In this document: piece by piece, positions 32,336 through 44,604 of the stretch
Numbering within the stretch: position 1 is the stretch's first letter
Layout: the number at the start of each line of letters is the position of its first letter
Assembly (NCBI RefSeq): GCF_004193775.1
Contig: NC_041006.1
Coordinates: forward strand, 18,654,093-18,718,092
DNA length: 64,000 nucleotides
Direction of reading: 5' to 3'
DNA from: Glycine soja
Lineage: Eukaryota; Streptophyta; Magnoliopsida; Fabales; Fabaceae
Notes under the pieces: model-generated
Databases searched by the model: none
What the model saw: only the letters and a program-made list of their open reading frames with translations
Told to the model about the DNA's origin: nothing
Translations under genes and position numbers: made by a program

Positions 32336-33316
32336 CTTTGATGATGCCAAACTTGAATTTCCATTTGAGTGCATTTAGAGAGTCTTGAAAGTAGAGACTT
32401 CTCTTGAGAAAAAAACCTGAAAGTATCTAAACACTAAGAGAAGTGTCAAATCATATCTCATCATCATAGAGTAGAGTTAGTATACAGTGTACTACTACTT
32501 CCTAATGCAATGTTAATGCAATATTTCTCCCCCTTTTGGAACAACAAAGCCAAAAAGTCACAGCTACAAAACAACAAACAAATATATGATGTGACATACA
32601 AAAATACCATTGCATTTCATCCATACAATAACCATTACAACTTAATCAGTACAACTATTTTAAGAAAACATAACTTATTAATCAAACATCATAATAACTG
32701 ACTAGAAAAAATAAAGACAGGATTAAAAGCAAACAAAAAGGACAATCACACAGCAAAAACAAGCATTGAAAACACAACTAAGCTTCATCCCCATCATGGT
32801 TAAGGAGGTTGCTAAGGGTCAACCTAGTCTCAATGTTTTCCAATCGGGTAGTTATATTTTCCAAATAACTATGTACTTCAGTTGAGTGCTCTTGATGGAG
32901 GTGAAGCATAACATCCATCTTCTGAATCATAAGGGAATAAAAAAAACTCCATTGATAGGTAAGCTCATGTTAAGCTTCAACTTCAACATCTTCTTCAATC
33001 TCACCAACATTTCTAGCTACAGGCTCTCCAGCTATTATCCATTCATGATTAGCAAACATCATTCCAAGATTTTTGAGATGTCTTTTGGTAATCTCACTAG
33101 AGGCTTTGGTAAAATCCACAATCTCATTAGAGACATCACATTGAAGTAGTCAATGAATCTTGAGATAAGCACGACATAAGGAAATTCATAATCCACCAAG
33201 TGATGACATTTCAACATAATGTTTACATTCAACAATACCCAGTTGATCCTGATACCTAATTTCAGATCGTAAACTATTTGTAGATCACATCTATTACCAG
33301 AGCATGATTTCTTGAC

Positions 33317-33712
33317 TTAGGTGTGAGAATGTAGGTCAAGAAGCATTCCTTTATTGGTCTGCATCTTGATGTACCCATCAGGTGTTTCATCAAACTTACG
33401 AACTCCACCTATGTCCAAACCAGCTACTTCCTTCCATACAACAACATCAATGTCCATATCTACTCCATTAATAGTGGAGAAGAAGTTACCTTCATGGTCA
33501 ACACGAGCACAAGTGTAGACTAGCTCTGGATAAAATGTTTCTTTCATCTGCACTAGCTTTGATAGTGCTTGTACTTCCAGCAGATTGGGAAAGTTGAACC
33601 CTTGTTGAAAGAACCATTCCAAGTCTAAATACCCTGGCACCCTAACATTTTTTATAGCATATATCATCTTGTAGTCATTCTTCTTGCTTTTATTTGTGAA
33701 CCATATGTCCAA
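33317..33712 (-). pseudogene. Extra ORF fragment downstream of copia pol (plant retroelement protein, unknown function)
   Basis: A 131-codon frame includes VRVPGYLDLEWFFQQGFNFP, LVYTCARVD and VVVWKEVAGLDIGG. Its place between RNase H and the 3' LTR matches the extra, sometimes env-like, ORF of Sire-type copia elements. The composition resembles the plant retroelement domain seen in the ORF at 63016-63993, but the match is weak. The upstream part is separated by the solo LTR at 33900-35520. Broken. Confidence 0.4.
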
Positions 33713-33899
33713 ATGGTTAATAGCAGCCTATGAACATTATCCTTGCTTCCTATTCAATGTTTTTGCTTTCTTCTATGCTCTTCAAGGATTGCTTAACATC
33801 TTGAAGAGGAGACAAAGGGTTTGAGAGCAGAAGATGTATGGGTTCAGAGAGGGGTGTAACAGGGGTTTTAGAAAAGGTGTTGGTGTGCTTTGTGGATAG

Positions 33900-35520
33900 T
33901 GTAGAAGCAAAGCTTCATGATGAATCAAGATTGATTCAAAGATGTTTTGATGATAACAAAGGTGATGACAAAAAGCTCAAAGGTCAATCAAAGAATGAGT
34001 TCAAGATGTTCAAGATAGAATCAAGAACACTTCAAGATTCAAGAGGAAATTTGATTTCAAGAATCAAGAATCAAGCTTCCAAGAATCAAGATCAAGATTC
34101 AAGACTCAAGATTCAAGAATCAAGAAAATACTTAATCAAGATAAGTATGAAAAGGTTTTTTCAAAAATTGAGTAGCACATGGATTTTTCTCAAAACATGT
34201 TTACCAAAGAGTTTTTACTCTCTGGTAATCGACTACCAGATTGTTGTAATCGATTACCAGTAGCAAAATGAATTTGAAAAAGTTTTCAAATGAATTTACT
34301 ATGTTCCAATTGATTTCAAAAAAGCTGTAATCAATTACAATGTTTTGGTAATCGATTACCAGTGCCTTTGAACGTTGAAATTCAAATTCAAATGTGAAGA
34401 GTCACATCCTTTCACATAAAATCTTTGTGCAATCGATTACACTGATTTGGTAATCGATTAACAGTGATTGTTTCTGAATAAATCAAAAGATGTAACTCTT
34501 AAAATGGTTTTTGACTTTTTCAAATTGGTTTTAAGTTTTTCTAAAAGTCATAACTCTTCTAAATGGTCCTCTTGACCAGACATGAAGAGTCTATAAAAGC
34601 AAGGCTTTGTTTTGCATTTTAAATCAATCCAATCAATCTAATACAAGCCTTTACAAGCCTTGAATCTCTTTGAACTTCTTTTTCTTCTTTGTGCCAAAAG
34701 CTTTCCAAAATTTTTCTGGTTTTCTAAACCTTGAAAACTTGTGCTATTCATTCTTTTCATCTCTTCTCCCATTGCCAAAAAGAATTCGCCAAGGACTAAC
34801 CGCCTGAATTCTTTTTGTGTCTTTCTTCTCCCTTTTCCAAAAGAACAAAGGACTAACCGCCTGAATTCTTTTGTGTCTCCCTTCTCCCTTGTCAAAGAAT
34901 TCAAAATGAAGCAGTCTGAGAATTCTTTTGATTCTTCCCTTTCCCATATACAAAAGATTTCAAAGGACTAACCGCCTGAGAATTCTTTTGTATCCCCATT
35001 CACAAAGTTTCAAAGGTTTAACCGCCTGAGATCTTTGCCTTAACACATTGGAGGGTACATCCTTTGTGGTATAAGTAGAGGGTACATCTACCTAGGTTTG
35101 ACTTAGAACAAGAGAGGGTACATGTCTTGTGGATCACTTCTAGTGGAGGGTACATCCACTAGGTTGTTCAAAAAGAACAAGGGAGGGTACATCCCTTGTG
35201 GATCTTTGCTTGTAAAGGAATTTTACAAGGTTGAAAAGAAATCTCGAGGACCACAGGTCACTTGGGGACTGGATGTAGGCACTGGTTGTTGCCGAACCAG
35301 TATAAAAACTCTTGTGTGTTTGTCTCCTTCTTCCCTACTCTTTAATTTCCATTGTGCATTTTAATTCCCGCTTTTACTTTTGGTTAAGTTTCTTTTCTGT
35401 TCTTCATTTACTTAACAACATAGTAAAAGCCTTAGAAGAGTAAATTTTTAATTAGTAAAGGTTTAGGAATAATTAATTCAACCCCCTTTCTTAAGTATTC
35501 TGAGGCCACTCGATCCAACA
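33900..35520 (+). mobile_element. Solo LTR of a copia-type element (1621 bp)
   Basis: Starts TGTAGAAGCAAAGC and ends CACTCGATCCAACA; 5-bp duplication GATAG at 33895-33899 and 35521-35525. It contains the dyad GGTAATCGATTACCAG several times (34220-34460), a TATA box at 34592-34597, and repeated GGAGGGTACATC words (35047-35200). Same family as the LTRs of 51159-54932, opposite orientation. Confidence 0.92.
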
Positions 35521-35624
35521 GATAGGATAAGGTTGGCTTTTAAAGAGAGGCTAAGGCGTTTTAGTTGGATGAGGTGGGTGGCTGGAGTAAATGTAGTAAT
35601 AAAGGTGGTTGATGAGCTAAAGAC

Positions 35625-35990
35625 GAAGAGTAATCGATTAAATATGATAGAAAAACTTCCCCTGAGGCCTTTGTAATTGATTAAAATAGAGCACAAAGCC
35701 AAAAGAAGCCATAAAGCATAGCAGGTAATTGATTAAAAAGAGGTGGTAATGGATTACAACAAAACGCACAACCAAAAAAAGCAGTAGGCCAAAACATGTA
35801 ATCAATTAATACGATGCAGTAATTGATTATAACAGAAAACCTTAAACCATAGAACCACAAAAGCATGTTTGGCAATCCATTAAAAGATGGGGTAATAGAT
35901 TAAAATAGAAAGTTTCAAAAACTGATAACCATACAACAACATTGTGGTATCGATTGAAACGAAGCCGTAATCGATTAAAACAATGAAAAA
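35625..35990. repeat. Decayed series of paired TAATCGATTA-like dyads
   Basis: AATYGATTA-type words occur in close pairs near 35630/35672, 35727/35746, 35798/35819, 35875/35891 and 35944/35967. The region lies in the copia 3' segment, outside any LTR, and is noncoding. Confidence 0.5.
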
Positions 35991-36135
35991 CATGAAATGA
36001 CAAGGTAAAACATGTATTTTCAGAAGAAAAAAAATGTTCAACCATATATCAACATATCAATGTACAAAGTTATTCAAGGAAAGAAATGACAGACATAGAG
36101 AGCATATATCTAGCTACATGTACTAAGGCATAACA

Positions 36136-36426
36136 TCATTCAATACTAGATCCATCTATGATACCTAGCTCATTCCTAATAAAGAAGAACCTATCTCTAG
36201 GAAGAGGTTTAGTAAAGATGTCATCTAGTTGATGTTCACTATCAACAAACTCATTGCAGCAATCACCCTTAGGTACATGATCTCTAAGAAAATGATGTTT
36301 AATCTCTATATGTTTGGTTGTAGAATGCATGATAGGTTTTTTAGACACATTAATAGCACTTGTGTTGTCATATTTTAGAGGAATATGATCAAGGATGTCT
36401 ACAAAATCTTCTAGTTGTTGTTTCAT
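36136..36426 (-). pseudogene. Copia RNase H C-terminal fragment
   Basis: The frame has YDNTSAINVSKKPIMHSTTK, HIEIKHHFLRDHV and QLDDIFTKPLP, the standard end of copia RNase H. The upstream RNase H to RT connection (36430-37100) is not open and contains a 170-bp duplication. Confidence 0.8.
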
Positions 36427-36540
36427 CCAGAGACTTTGAGCACAATAACTTCTAGCTGCAATATATTCTGCTTCTGAAGTGGATAGTGCTACACAGGTTT
36501 GTTTCTTGCAATTCCAAGATATAAGTGAGCTTCCTAAGAG

Positions 36541-36880
36541 ATGGTTGTCCCACTTTTGTTTTTCCTATCTAGCTTGCATCCTGCAAAGTTAGAATCTAGA
36601 AAGTCAATTAGACTTAAGGACTTTGGGATACCATGAACAAACATTGGTTATGCCCTTAAGGTACATATTGATCCTTTTAACAGTTGCTAAGTGAGATTCC
36701 TCAGGAAGAGATGGCTGCCCCACTTGTGTTTTTCCTATCTAGCTTGCATCCTGCAAAGTTAGAATCTGGAAAGTCAATTAGACTTAAGGACTTTGGGATA
36801 CCATGAACCAACATTGGTTAGGCCCCTAAGGTACATATTGATCCTTTTAAAAGTTGCTAAGAGAGATTCCTTAGGATTAG
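36541..36880 (-). repeat. 170-bp tandem duplication in copia RNase H/RT linker
   Basis: 36541-36710 and 36711-36880 share long near-identical stretches (TTTTTCCTATCTAGCTTGCA, TCAATTAGACTTAAGGACTT). 170 is not a multiple of three, so the duplication shifts the frame. Confidence 0.85.
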
Positions 36881-37101
36881 CTTGATACCTTGCGCACAAT
36901 CAAACACTAAGCATAATGTTTGGTCGACTTCCATAGCCAACAACAAATAATTAAGTAAAGAAGTTAACCAATCGTACCTCTATACCTTGACTCATCTACT
37001 GATTTACCTTTTTCATCCAAGTCAAGATAGGTGGATGTTGCCATTCGTGTTGAAGCTTCTTTGCACTTTTCCATTTTGAATTTCTTAATTAGTTTTGTAC
37101 A

Positions 37102-37934
37102 TTACTTTGTTTGACATAGGAAGTTGCCATGTTTCATTTGCTTGACTTGAAGTCCAAGGAAGAAGGACAATTCTCCCATCATAGACATCTCAAATTCTTT
37201 TTGCATAAAGTTGGAAAATTCCTTACACAAAGCTTCATTAATAGCACCAAAGATTATGTCTTCAACATAAATTTGCACAATCAACAACTCATTATTTGAT
37301 CTCTTGATAAACAATGTTTTGTCAACTTGACCTCTTACAAAAGATTTCCTAATTAGGAAATTGCTCAATCTTTCAAACCAAGATGTAGGTTCTTGTTTTA
37401 AACAATACCGAGCCATTTTCAGCTTGTAAACATGATTAGATGTTTGAAGTCTACAAAACCTAGAGGTTGGTCTACATATATCTCTTCTTCAATGTATCCA
37501 TTGAGAAAAGTGCTCTTCACATCCATTTGATATAACCTGAAATCCATAATACATGCAAAATCATGCAACAACCTAATAGCTTCCAATCTTGCAATAGGGG
37601 CATAGGTTTCATCATAGTCAATGCCTTCCTCTTGGTTGTATCCTTTAGCAACCAATCTGGCCTTGTTACTTACTATGATTCCTGATTCATCAAGCTTGTT
37701 TCGAAACACCGATTTGGTTCCAATTGGCTTGTGAGAGGCAAGTTTAGGGACTAAATCCCACACTTCATTCCTTTTAAATTGATTTAATTCTTTATGTGTA
37801 GCCAACAACAAATGCTCATCATGCAAAGCTTCATCTATGTTTCTTGGTTCAATCTGAGAAACAAAAGCCATGTTATTGCATAAAATCCTCAATCTAGAGC
37901 GAGGAAGTAGATACTTCCTTTGATATTTCACCAA
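37102..37934 (-). pseudogene. Copia reverse transcriptase, broken
   Basis: 37934-37419 has the RT N-terminal blocks: [40 protein letters not shown], then [10 protein letters not shown] and the [11 protein letters not shown] block (usual DVKTAFLNG). 37416-37102 continues with SWFERLSNFL, LLIVQIYVEDIIFGA (the YVDD box is altered to YVED), and MGELSFFLGLQVKQ. The two parts are in different frames. The altered catalytic box plus frameshift make it inactive. Confidence 0.85.
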
Positions 37935-38279
37935 TTATATTGTCCAAGGAGATGTCTCTTTGAGTTATCCATTCCCTTGGGAGGTCTTTAGGAGGTGTGG
38001 CAGTGATTTCCTTGCTTTGTTCGAGATCTTTAACATTGGTTTCATCTTCAAGTGTAGCGTCCTTATCCTAAAAACCTGCATCTTCATCTTCCAAAGAATT
38101 TTCTTGAACAATAGAGTTAGTTTCATCACACACAACATGCATAGATTCTTCCACACACAATGTTCTCCTACTAAACACTTTATATGCTTTGCTTTGCAAT
38201 GAATAACCAAAACAATAACCTCATCCATTTTCCATCAAATTTTCCAAGAGATTATTTTCTGTTGTTTGAAACAAAGGAT

Positions 38280-39452
38280 TGATAAGTGCCACATTTTAGT
38301 TATTTTTGGGATTAAAATGTTAGCACTTATCTCTTGATTGTAATATTTTCTTATAAAACTTCCCTTAAATCTAATTGTTTTATATATTGTACATTTATTA
38401 GTGTTTTTGTTTAAATATGAAAGATTCATCCATGCATTCCTTATGTTTTGATGGTTGTTTGTTAGATCCAAAAACCAAGCCCAGAGTGAAGGGGAAAAAA
38501 GGCCATTTCTGCAATATTTTAGAGTGCCATTCGCCCAGGCTAGCAACCAGCTCGCTTGGGCAAGTTGGTCTGGTAGCTTCTTCTCTTTTACTATAAAAAG
38601 ACAGGCAAAGGAAGGCAAGAATGTACAAAACCAGAAAAAGAAACGAGAGAAAACATGCAGCAAGGAAGAAGAAGTGAGAAAGTGGAGCCCAAGCGCTACA
38701 GAGTTGTGACCGTGGATTGCATCCTTCATCATGTCTTATGTTGATCTTGTGCTCTATGCAATGAATCTTCATACCCTTATGTATCACTTTTGATATTTTA
38801 TATATGTATGAATCTTTTTTACTCATTATCGATGATTTCATTCTGTTCGTAATGCTTGACTCTATTTGATCACGTGTTTCATGAAATTGGATTAAGTTTG
38901 ATTGGAAAGTACTCTTAGAATTTGAACTGAATGAATACTCTCTATGTTATTTTACCAGGAATAGAGCATAACATTTTGATTGCAAATAGCATGAGATTAT
39001 GATTGTAATGTTGGGATATTTATTTCATATGCGAGGGATCGATATTCGGCAAATATTCTTAGGATTCTCGAGTGCAAGAGATCGATTTGGGGTAATTTAA
39101 TGTGTGCATCAATAATGTTAGAAAATGATACGTATATGTTAATCTTATTAGGATACTAAGGGTATGAATGATGAAATCCAATCCTATGTTTTTCTTGAAT
39201 TAATTAAATTTGTTATATTGTTTCTGTAATTTTACGTATTTCCAACATACTAAATTTCATTATTTCAGCTATTCCGTTACTTTAGTTATTTTTCATTTGT
39301 TATACAAACCTATGATATTTTGATTGAATTTGTACATAAATATGTTAACCTTTATCTGGAGGAATTTTGTAATTCAAGTCCCCGTGGAGACAATCTCTTT
39401 TTATAAATTTGTAAGTTGTGACGACATTAGTACGCTTGCCAATAGTCTAACA
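38280..39452 (+). mobile_element. Solo LTR, probably gypsy type (1173 bp)
   Basis: Starts TGATAAGTGCCAC and ends TTGCCAATAGTCTAACA; 5-bp duplication AGGAT at 38275-38279 and 39453-39457. TATAAAA at 38592-38598 gives the plus orientation. Upstream lie TCGCCCAGGCTAGC and GCTCGCTTGGGCAAG (38531-38564), degenerate relatives of the Ogre LTR palindrome. It splits the copia pol between integrase and RT. Confidence 0.9.
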
Positions 39453-40457
39453 AGGATTTACATCCAAAAACCTTTAAATGAGATATATTTGGTTTTCTTC
39501 CTTTCTAAAGCTGATAAGGATTTTTCTTTAGAATAGGTCCTATAAGAAGCCTGTTTAGAGTATAGCAAATAGTACTCACAGCATCAGCCCAAAAGTACTT
39601 TGGTAGCTTTGTTTGATTTAGAAGAGTTCTAGCTCCTTCTTCAAGAGATCTATTTTTCCTCTGCACAACACCATTTTTATTGAGGTGTTCTTGGGGAAAA
39701 ATTTGTGGGGAATTCCATTTTCTTATAAAAACATTTCAAAATACTCATTTTGAAATTCACCTCCATAATCACTTCTAATTGAGACAATATTAAGACCTTA
39801 TTTTGAATAACTTTAGCAAGTTTCTGAAAAGCATCAAAAGCTTCATTTCTAGCTTTCAAAAACAAAGTCCAAGAGAACCTTGAATAAAACAATTACTAAG
39901 CCATGGTAGTTCCCACCTAAACTCATAATTCTTGAAGGTCCAAATAAATCTATATGAAGTAGTTCAAGGGGTTTTGAAGTAGAAACAATGTTTTTACTTT
40001 GAAAAGAGTTTTTAACTAGTTTCCCTTTTTGACATGCTTCACACGATTTATTTTTCTCAAACTTGTGTTTTTGAATACCCATTACTAAGTCCTTTTTAAC
40101 TTGATGATTGAAATGATGCATGTTTATATGTGTAGCCCTACGATGCCATAGCCAATAATCATCAATCTTACTTACCAAGAAACTAAGTTCATGAAATGTT
40201 GCTTTTTCAATATTCAACATGTAGATATTACCTATTCTTTTACCTATGTGAACAACCTCACCAAATATAACTTCACAAATGAGACAACAATTCTTGTTGA
40301 ATTCAATTTCGAAGCCTTTGTCACATAGTTGACTTATGCTCAAGAGATTGTTCTTAAGTCCATCAACACACAAAACATTTTTTATTTGTCTTGTGTTGAT
40401 TTTCAATGTTCCCTTCTCCCATAATTTTTCCCTTATTGTTGTCTCCAAAAGTGACAT
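39453..40457 (-). pseudogene. Copia pre-integrase and integrase N-terminal region, broken
   Basis: 40457-39849 has the pre-integrase domain: LSISQLCDKGFEIEF, WLWHRRATHINMHHFNH (HHCC histidines), CEACQKGKLVK (the cysteine pair), then LELLHIDLFGPSR at the start of the catalytic core. 39892-39677 continues out of frame (NEAFDAFQKLAKVIQNK). Frameshifts and the solo LTR at 38280 disable it. Confidence 0.85.
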
Positions 40458-40585
40458 ATCCTCCTTCCTTTAACACAAAGTTAGTAAGTCTAGACTTGTC
40501 ACCTATCATGTGCCTAGAGCAGCCACTATCCAATTACCATAGTGAGTCTCTTGCTTTTATAGGCACACCTACAAGAAAGAATCAA

Positions 40586-41390
40586 TTAGAGAGAGGTGGT
40601 ACCCAATTTGAGGTTGGGTATAATCGGATTAATTTCCACAGTTAAATCTTTAGGAGTCCAAACACATTTACCTCTAGGAATATCAAATCTCCTAACATAG
40701 CATTTATAAGACATGTGCCTTACTTTCATGCAATAATGACAAGTCTTTGCTTTAAGCTCAGAATGCACTATGTTTTTCTTTTTAGAGACTTTGTTTGGGT
40801 TCACCTTTTTGGAGGATGCAAAATTGGTTTTCTTTGAAAAGGTAGTTTGCTTGTTATACCCTAAACCAGTCTTATTGGTAATATGCTTTTGCACACTTAG
40901 CAAGTGACTAAGGTCACTTTTTCCTTTGTTCATTTTTTAAAAAAGATCTTTAAGATAGGAAAGCTCAGTTTGCAATTTCATATGTTCCTCATAGTGATCC
41001 TTTTTGAACTTTTCAAACTCAAATTGCAAATATTTTTAATCATCCATATTAAGAGAAGTAGAGGTACAAACACAACTAGTGGCTTTATAACTTGGAACAA
41101 GTTTTTCATTTTCTTGTCTCAATTTTTCCAGCTCACTTTGTGTTGAAGACAATTTAGTGATATGCAATTTTTGATCGCTTCTCAACTTATTGTTTGAAAT
41201 AGAAAGCCTTTGTGCTTCTTCATGCATTTCATTAAATGCTTCCAAAACTTCTTCAAATTCAGAATTTACCTCAGGTTCTTCAATCGTTGAGTAGTCATCC
41301 ATTGAGTCAGCCATCAAGCACACATTTGCAACTTCTTCTTCACTAGAAGAATCGGAGGATGTGGATGCATTTTCTTCCCAAGCTATGTAG
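40586..41390 (-). pseudogene. Copia gag-protease linker region
   Basis: 40933-40586 contains a second CHYCMKVRHMSYKC knuckle-like motif. 41323-41036 is a coiled coil (NEMHEEAQRLSISNNKL, QSELEKLRQENEKL). No catalytic protease motif could be confirmed. Confidence 0.6.
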
Positions 41391-41397
41391 GCCAGTT

Positions 41398-42222
41398 TTA
41401 TGCTTTTATATCTTTCTTTCCTTTCTTTCCAGCATGTTGGTTTCTAAAGTAGATAGGGCATTCTGATTTGGTGTGGCCTTGCTTCTCACATTCAAAGCAT
41501 GTGAAGGTCTTGTTGTTGCTTTCTACCTTTTTGTGAGGTTTAGAGAATTTTTTGTCTTTGGATCTTTTGAGAAAATTTTCAAACTTCTTCACCATCAAGC
41601 TTAAATTCTATGCATCTTCGTCATCACTAGAGGTTTCTTTGCAATCTTTCTTTGAAGAATAAACCTTGAGTGCAATTCCTTTTCTTTTCTTTTTTGTTTC
41701 TTCTGCGTGAGATTGTTGAATCAAATCATGTTCATATGCAAGCAATTTTATGAAGACAGCTCCCATCAACATTGATTACAAGTCTGTGGATTCCCAAGTT
41801 CTTGTAAGACAAATGAGGATCTTGATGTTTAGCTCATCATCTTCAAATGTTTTTCCAAGACCAAGCAAGTGATTCACAATATAGGTGAATCTCATTTGAA
41901 GTTCTAAAATGGTTTCACCATTCTTCATTCGGAAAGCTTCATATTCGGATGCAAGAGTATGCTTTCTTGCTTTTCTTACATCTGTAGTGCCTTCATGAAT
42001 GACTTCAAGTGTTTTCCATATTTCCTTTGCACTTTTACACCTTGCAATATGAAAAAATTCACCAGAAGATAATCCAAAAGTTAAAATATTTTTGGCATAT
42101 TGATCATCTTGCACTTTTCTTTTCTCATCATCTTTCATCTCATCCCATTCTTTAGGAACCAATTCACCATTCACTTCTTTAGTTAGTATAAATGGTCCTT
42201 TAACAATAGCATTCCATGCACC
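41398..42222 (-). pseudogene. Copia Gag (UBN2 type) with zinc knuckle, main part
   Basis: 42222-41776 carries AWNAIVKGPFILTKEVNGEL, WKTLEVIHEGTTDVRKAR and FTYIVNHLLGLGKTFEDDEL, typical of the UBN2 gag family. 41598-41398 has the CCHC knuckle CFECEKQGHTKSECP in a Lys-rich setting. The reading frame is lost between them. The N-terminal gag part is at 44428-44560, beyond the solo LTR that splits the gene. Confidence 0.85.
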
Positions 42223-44422
42223 TGTGAATGTATGTGTATGAAGGTTTTGATGATGCCAAGATGTAAGTAACACAAAGATTACTTCAAGTCAAAATTCAAG
42301 ATCAAGAAAAAGACAATACTTAGTTTATTTGTTAAAAGAATCTCATATTGGTTAAAGAAGGTTTGGCCTCAAAACTTGATTTTCAAATGATTTTATAAAA
42401 AGCCTTGAAATTGTTTTTTAAGTACAAATAAATATTTTTTCCACTGGTAATCGATTACCAAGCATTGTAATCGATTACTAGAGACAAATTATTATAAAGA
42501 CTTTTCAAAAAGAAATTTGAATTTGAATTTTAAAATACTGTAATCAATTACCACTTGTTTGTAATCGATTACCAGTAACGAAACTTCAGAAATTCAAATT
42601 GAAAAGTCATGACTCTCCAATGTGTAACTGTGGAATCAATTACCAAGAAGCTATAATCGATTACCAGTGAAGAAATTTTGAAAAATATTCTGAAAAGTCA
42701 CATCTCTTCAAAAGTTTTTGGAAAGCCACCAAGGGCCTATAAATATGTGACTTGTCTACGAAAATCTTTAGAGTTTTTCAGAACCTTATTGCCTTATTCT
42801 CTCAGAAACAAATTATTGGTCAAACACTTACAAATCAATTGAGTATTCTTCTAAGGTCTTCAACTTGTATTATCTTTTCTAAAAGAGAGAAAAACATTTG
42901 TACTTTCTGAAAAGATTTGTTGTGATCAAGAGACTGTTTGTCTCTTGAATTATGAGAATCTTGAACACAAGAGAGAGGGATCCCTAGGTGGTTCAAAAGT
43001 TGTAAAAGAGTTTTACAAAGATAGTGAAAATCTCAAGTGAGTTGCTTGAGGACTGGATGTAGGCACGGGAAGTGGCCGAACCAGTATAAATCTAGTTTGC
43101 ATTTCTCTCTTCCCTTATCTCGGTTATTTTACTGCAGCTTACTTTGTCTTGTGCATTTAAAAGAACATTATTAATTGATTGCTTCTTCTTCTCCTGCATT
43201 CTAAGCCTAGTGATCGAGGCCGTACCCGAATCAAATAAACATGAAAATGCAGTAACTAGGAAGTGATCCTAGGTCGTTTCCCAACGAGCAGTGACAAACC
43301 AAATGTTCATAATATACTTGCAGTAACAGTAACGATTGGGGGGGTTTGTTTGTTTTGTGATTAAAGAGCAGAACAAGTAAACTGGAATACGAAACTACTA
43401 ATATTAAAAACGGGTTGTTTCTTCTGATTCAGAAGTCATTCTCTTATCCTGGGTTATGGAGAATTTGTCCCTAACAGTCAACCACTTAATCCAACCCTAT
43501 TTCAATTTACTAAGCGAAAATCAACTTAGGGTTTTCAATACGTGATTAGGCACCACATACACCAGTTAGCCCTTCGTCCATTAAGCATGAACGCAAGTTA
43601 GGCTCAGAGGCAATTAATCGAACACGAAGCGTGCACTGATTAATATTCACGAATTTGGGATAACTGGTGAAGGGAAAACTGCCAGGAAACTACATTACAA
43701 GCGAAACCTCAAAGAGAGTTGGGCTTCGTCCTCAAAAGGAAGCAACACCAGAAAATCTAGCCTTCCATGGATTCAAACAGAAAACGCAAATGAAACATGA
43801 AGCAGAAACGTAAATGAACAAAAACGTAAATGAGAGTAGAAGAAGAAGCAAGAACGAAATTGTAATTAGAAGTAGAAAACGTAAAATTGCATTATGTGAA
43901 CAGTAGCATCAAAGCAGAAAACGTAAACCCTAAAACAAAAGCTCTGAATAATGAATAGCATAACAGAATGCCTTGCACGAATCCCAAGGCTGCTATTTAA
44001 AAAGAGTCACTCAAAGTCACTGGGCCCTATTACAATACTCTGGCCCAAAATGAAATAAACACTGAACAACATAAAATAAAATTGCGAAATTTCCTAATTA
44101 ACTAAGGTAAGCGCTGCTTAATTTGCCCTCTTCAAGTCCATAACCAAAATCCGGATTAAGCCCAATGTTTCATTAATTCCTGAAATTAGATTAAAAACAT
44201 CAAATTAGCTAAATGAGCCCAAATAATAAAACTGCCTTATTAATTGACAATTTTGACCAATCAGTAATTAAAATGGTGCAAAAAGGGTTTAGAAAAGAGA
44301 AGAAAATGATGGCACATCACTAGCATATATCATTTAAAAGGGTACAAAAATTTGTTAGTAGGAACTTTTTAAAACTTAATTCACCCCCCTCCTCTTAAGT
44401 TATTGAAGCCACTTGTCCAACA
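42223..44422 (+). mobile_element. Solo copia LTR, itself interrupted by a gypsy solo LTR
   Basis: Starts TGTGAATGTATG and ends CCACTTGTCCAACA; 5-bp duplication GCACC at 42218-42222 and 44423-44427. It has ATCGATTACCA dyads at 42445-42665 and TATAAATA at 42738-42745. Taking out the nested 1109-bp LTR leaves about 1.09 kb. It cuts the host copia gag. Confidence 0.9.
43211..44319 (-). mobile_element. Gypsy solo LTR, copy 1 of 3 (1109 bp)
   Basis: Plus-strand edges TGATCGAGGCCG and GATGGCACATCA. The same LTR occurs at 49552-50707 and 55595-56767. CTAG occurs on both sides (43207-43210 and 44320-44323), consistent with a target duplication CCTAG that lost one base. Orientation is taken from copy 3, where polypurine tract and pol lie to its right. 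Confidence 0.88.
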
Positions 44423-44427
44423 GCACC

Positions 44428-44560
44428 AGGATCGATTGACTGAATAAAAATTTTTATTCTCTTTTGCCAAAACGAAAAATGTTCTCCCTCAAAAAATGGT
44501 GGTCGATTGAGAGAGGCACCCTATTTGAAATTGATTTATTTAGAGCCCATTTTAGAAAAA
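44428..44560 (-). pseudogene. N-terminal piece of copia Gag
   Basis: The minus-strand translation gives RPPFFEGEN-like residues and a SIDP-like stretch that would continue into AWNAIVKGPF at 42222 if the solo LTR were absent. It has a frameshift. Confidence 0.55.
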
Positions 44561-44590
44561 GTTGTGATCTTGAACAACTTTCAAGATGTA

Positions 44591-44602
44591 GCTCTGATAC
44601 CA
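44591..44602 (-). promoter_or_regulatory. PBS of the 15-kb copia element (initiator tRNA-Met)
   Basis: Minus-strand TGGTATCAGAGC, 2 bp from the LTR edge at 44605. This is the standard copia primer site. Confidence 0.88.
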
Positions 44603-44604
44603 AT

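Noticed and set aside
33838..34263. 141-codon plus-strand frame rich in Ser/Lys/Gln
   Set aside because: Lies across the start of the copia solo LTR and its CAAGATTCAAGA repeats; not a gene.
34638..34971. Short frames with repeated NSLTREKGDTKEF-like residues (also 53817-54207)
   Set aside because: Produced by the AACCGCCTGAATTC repeats in the copia LTR; present in every LTR copy of the family.
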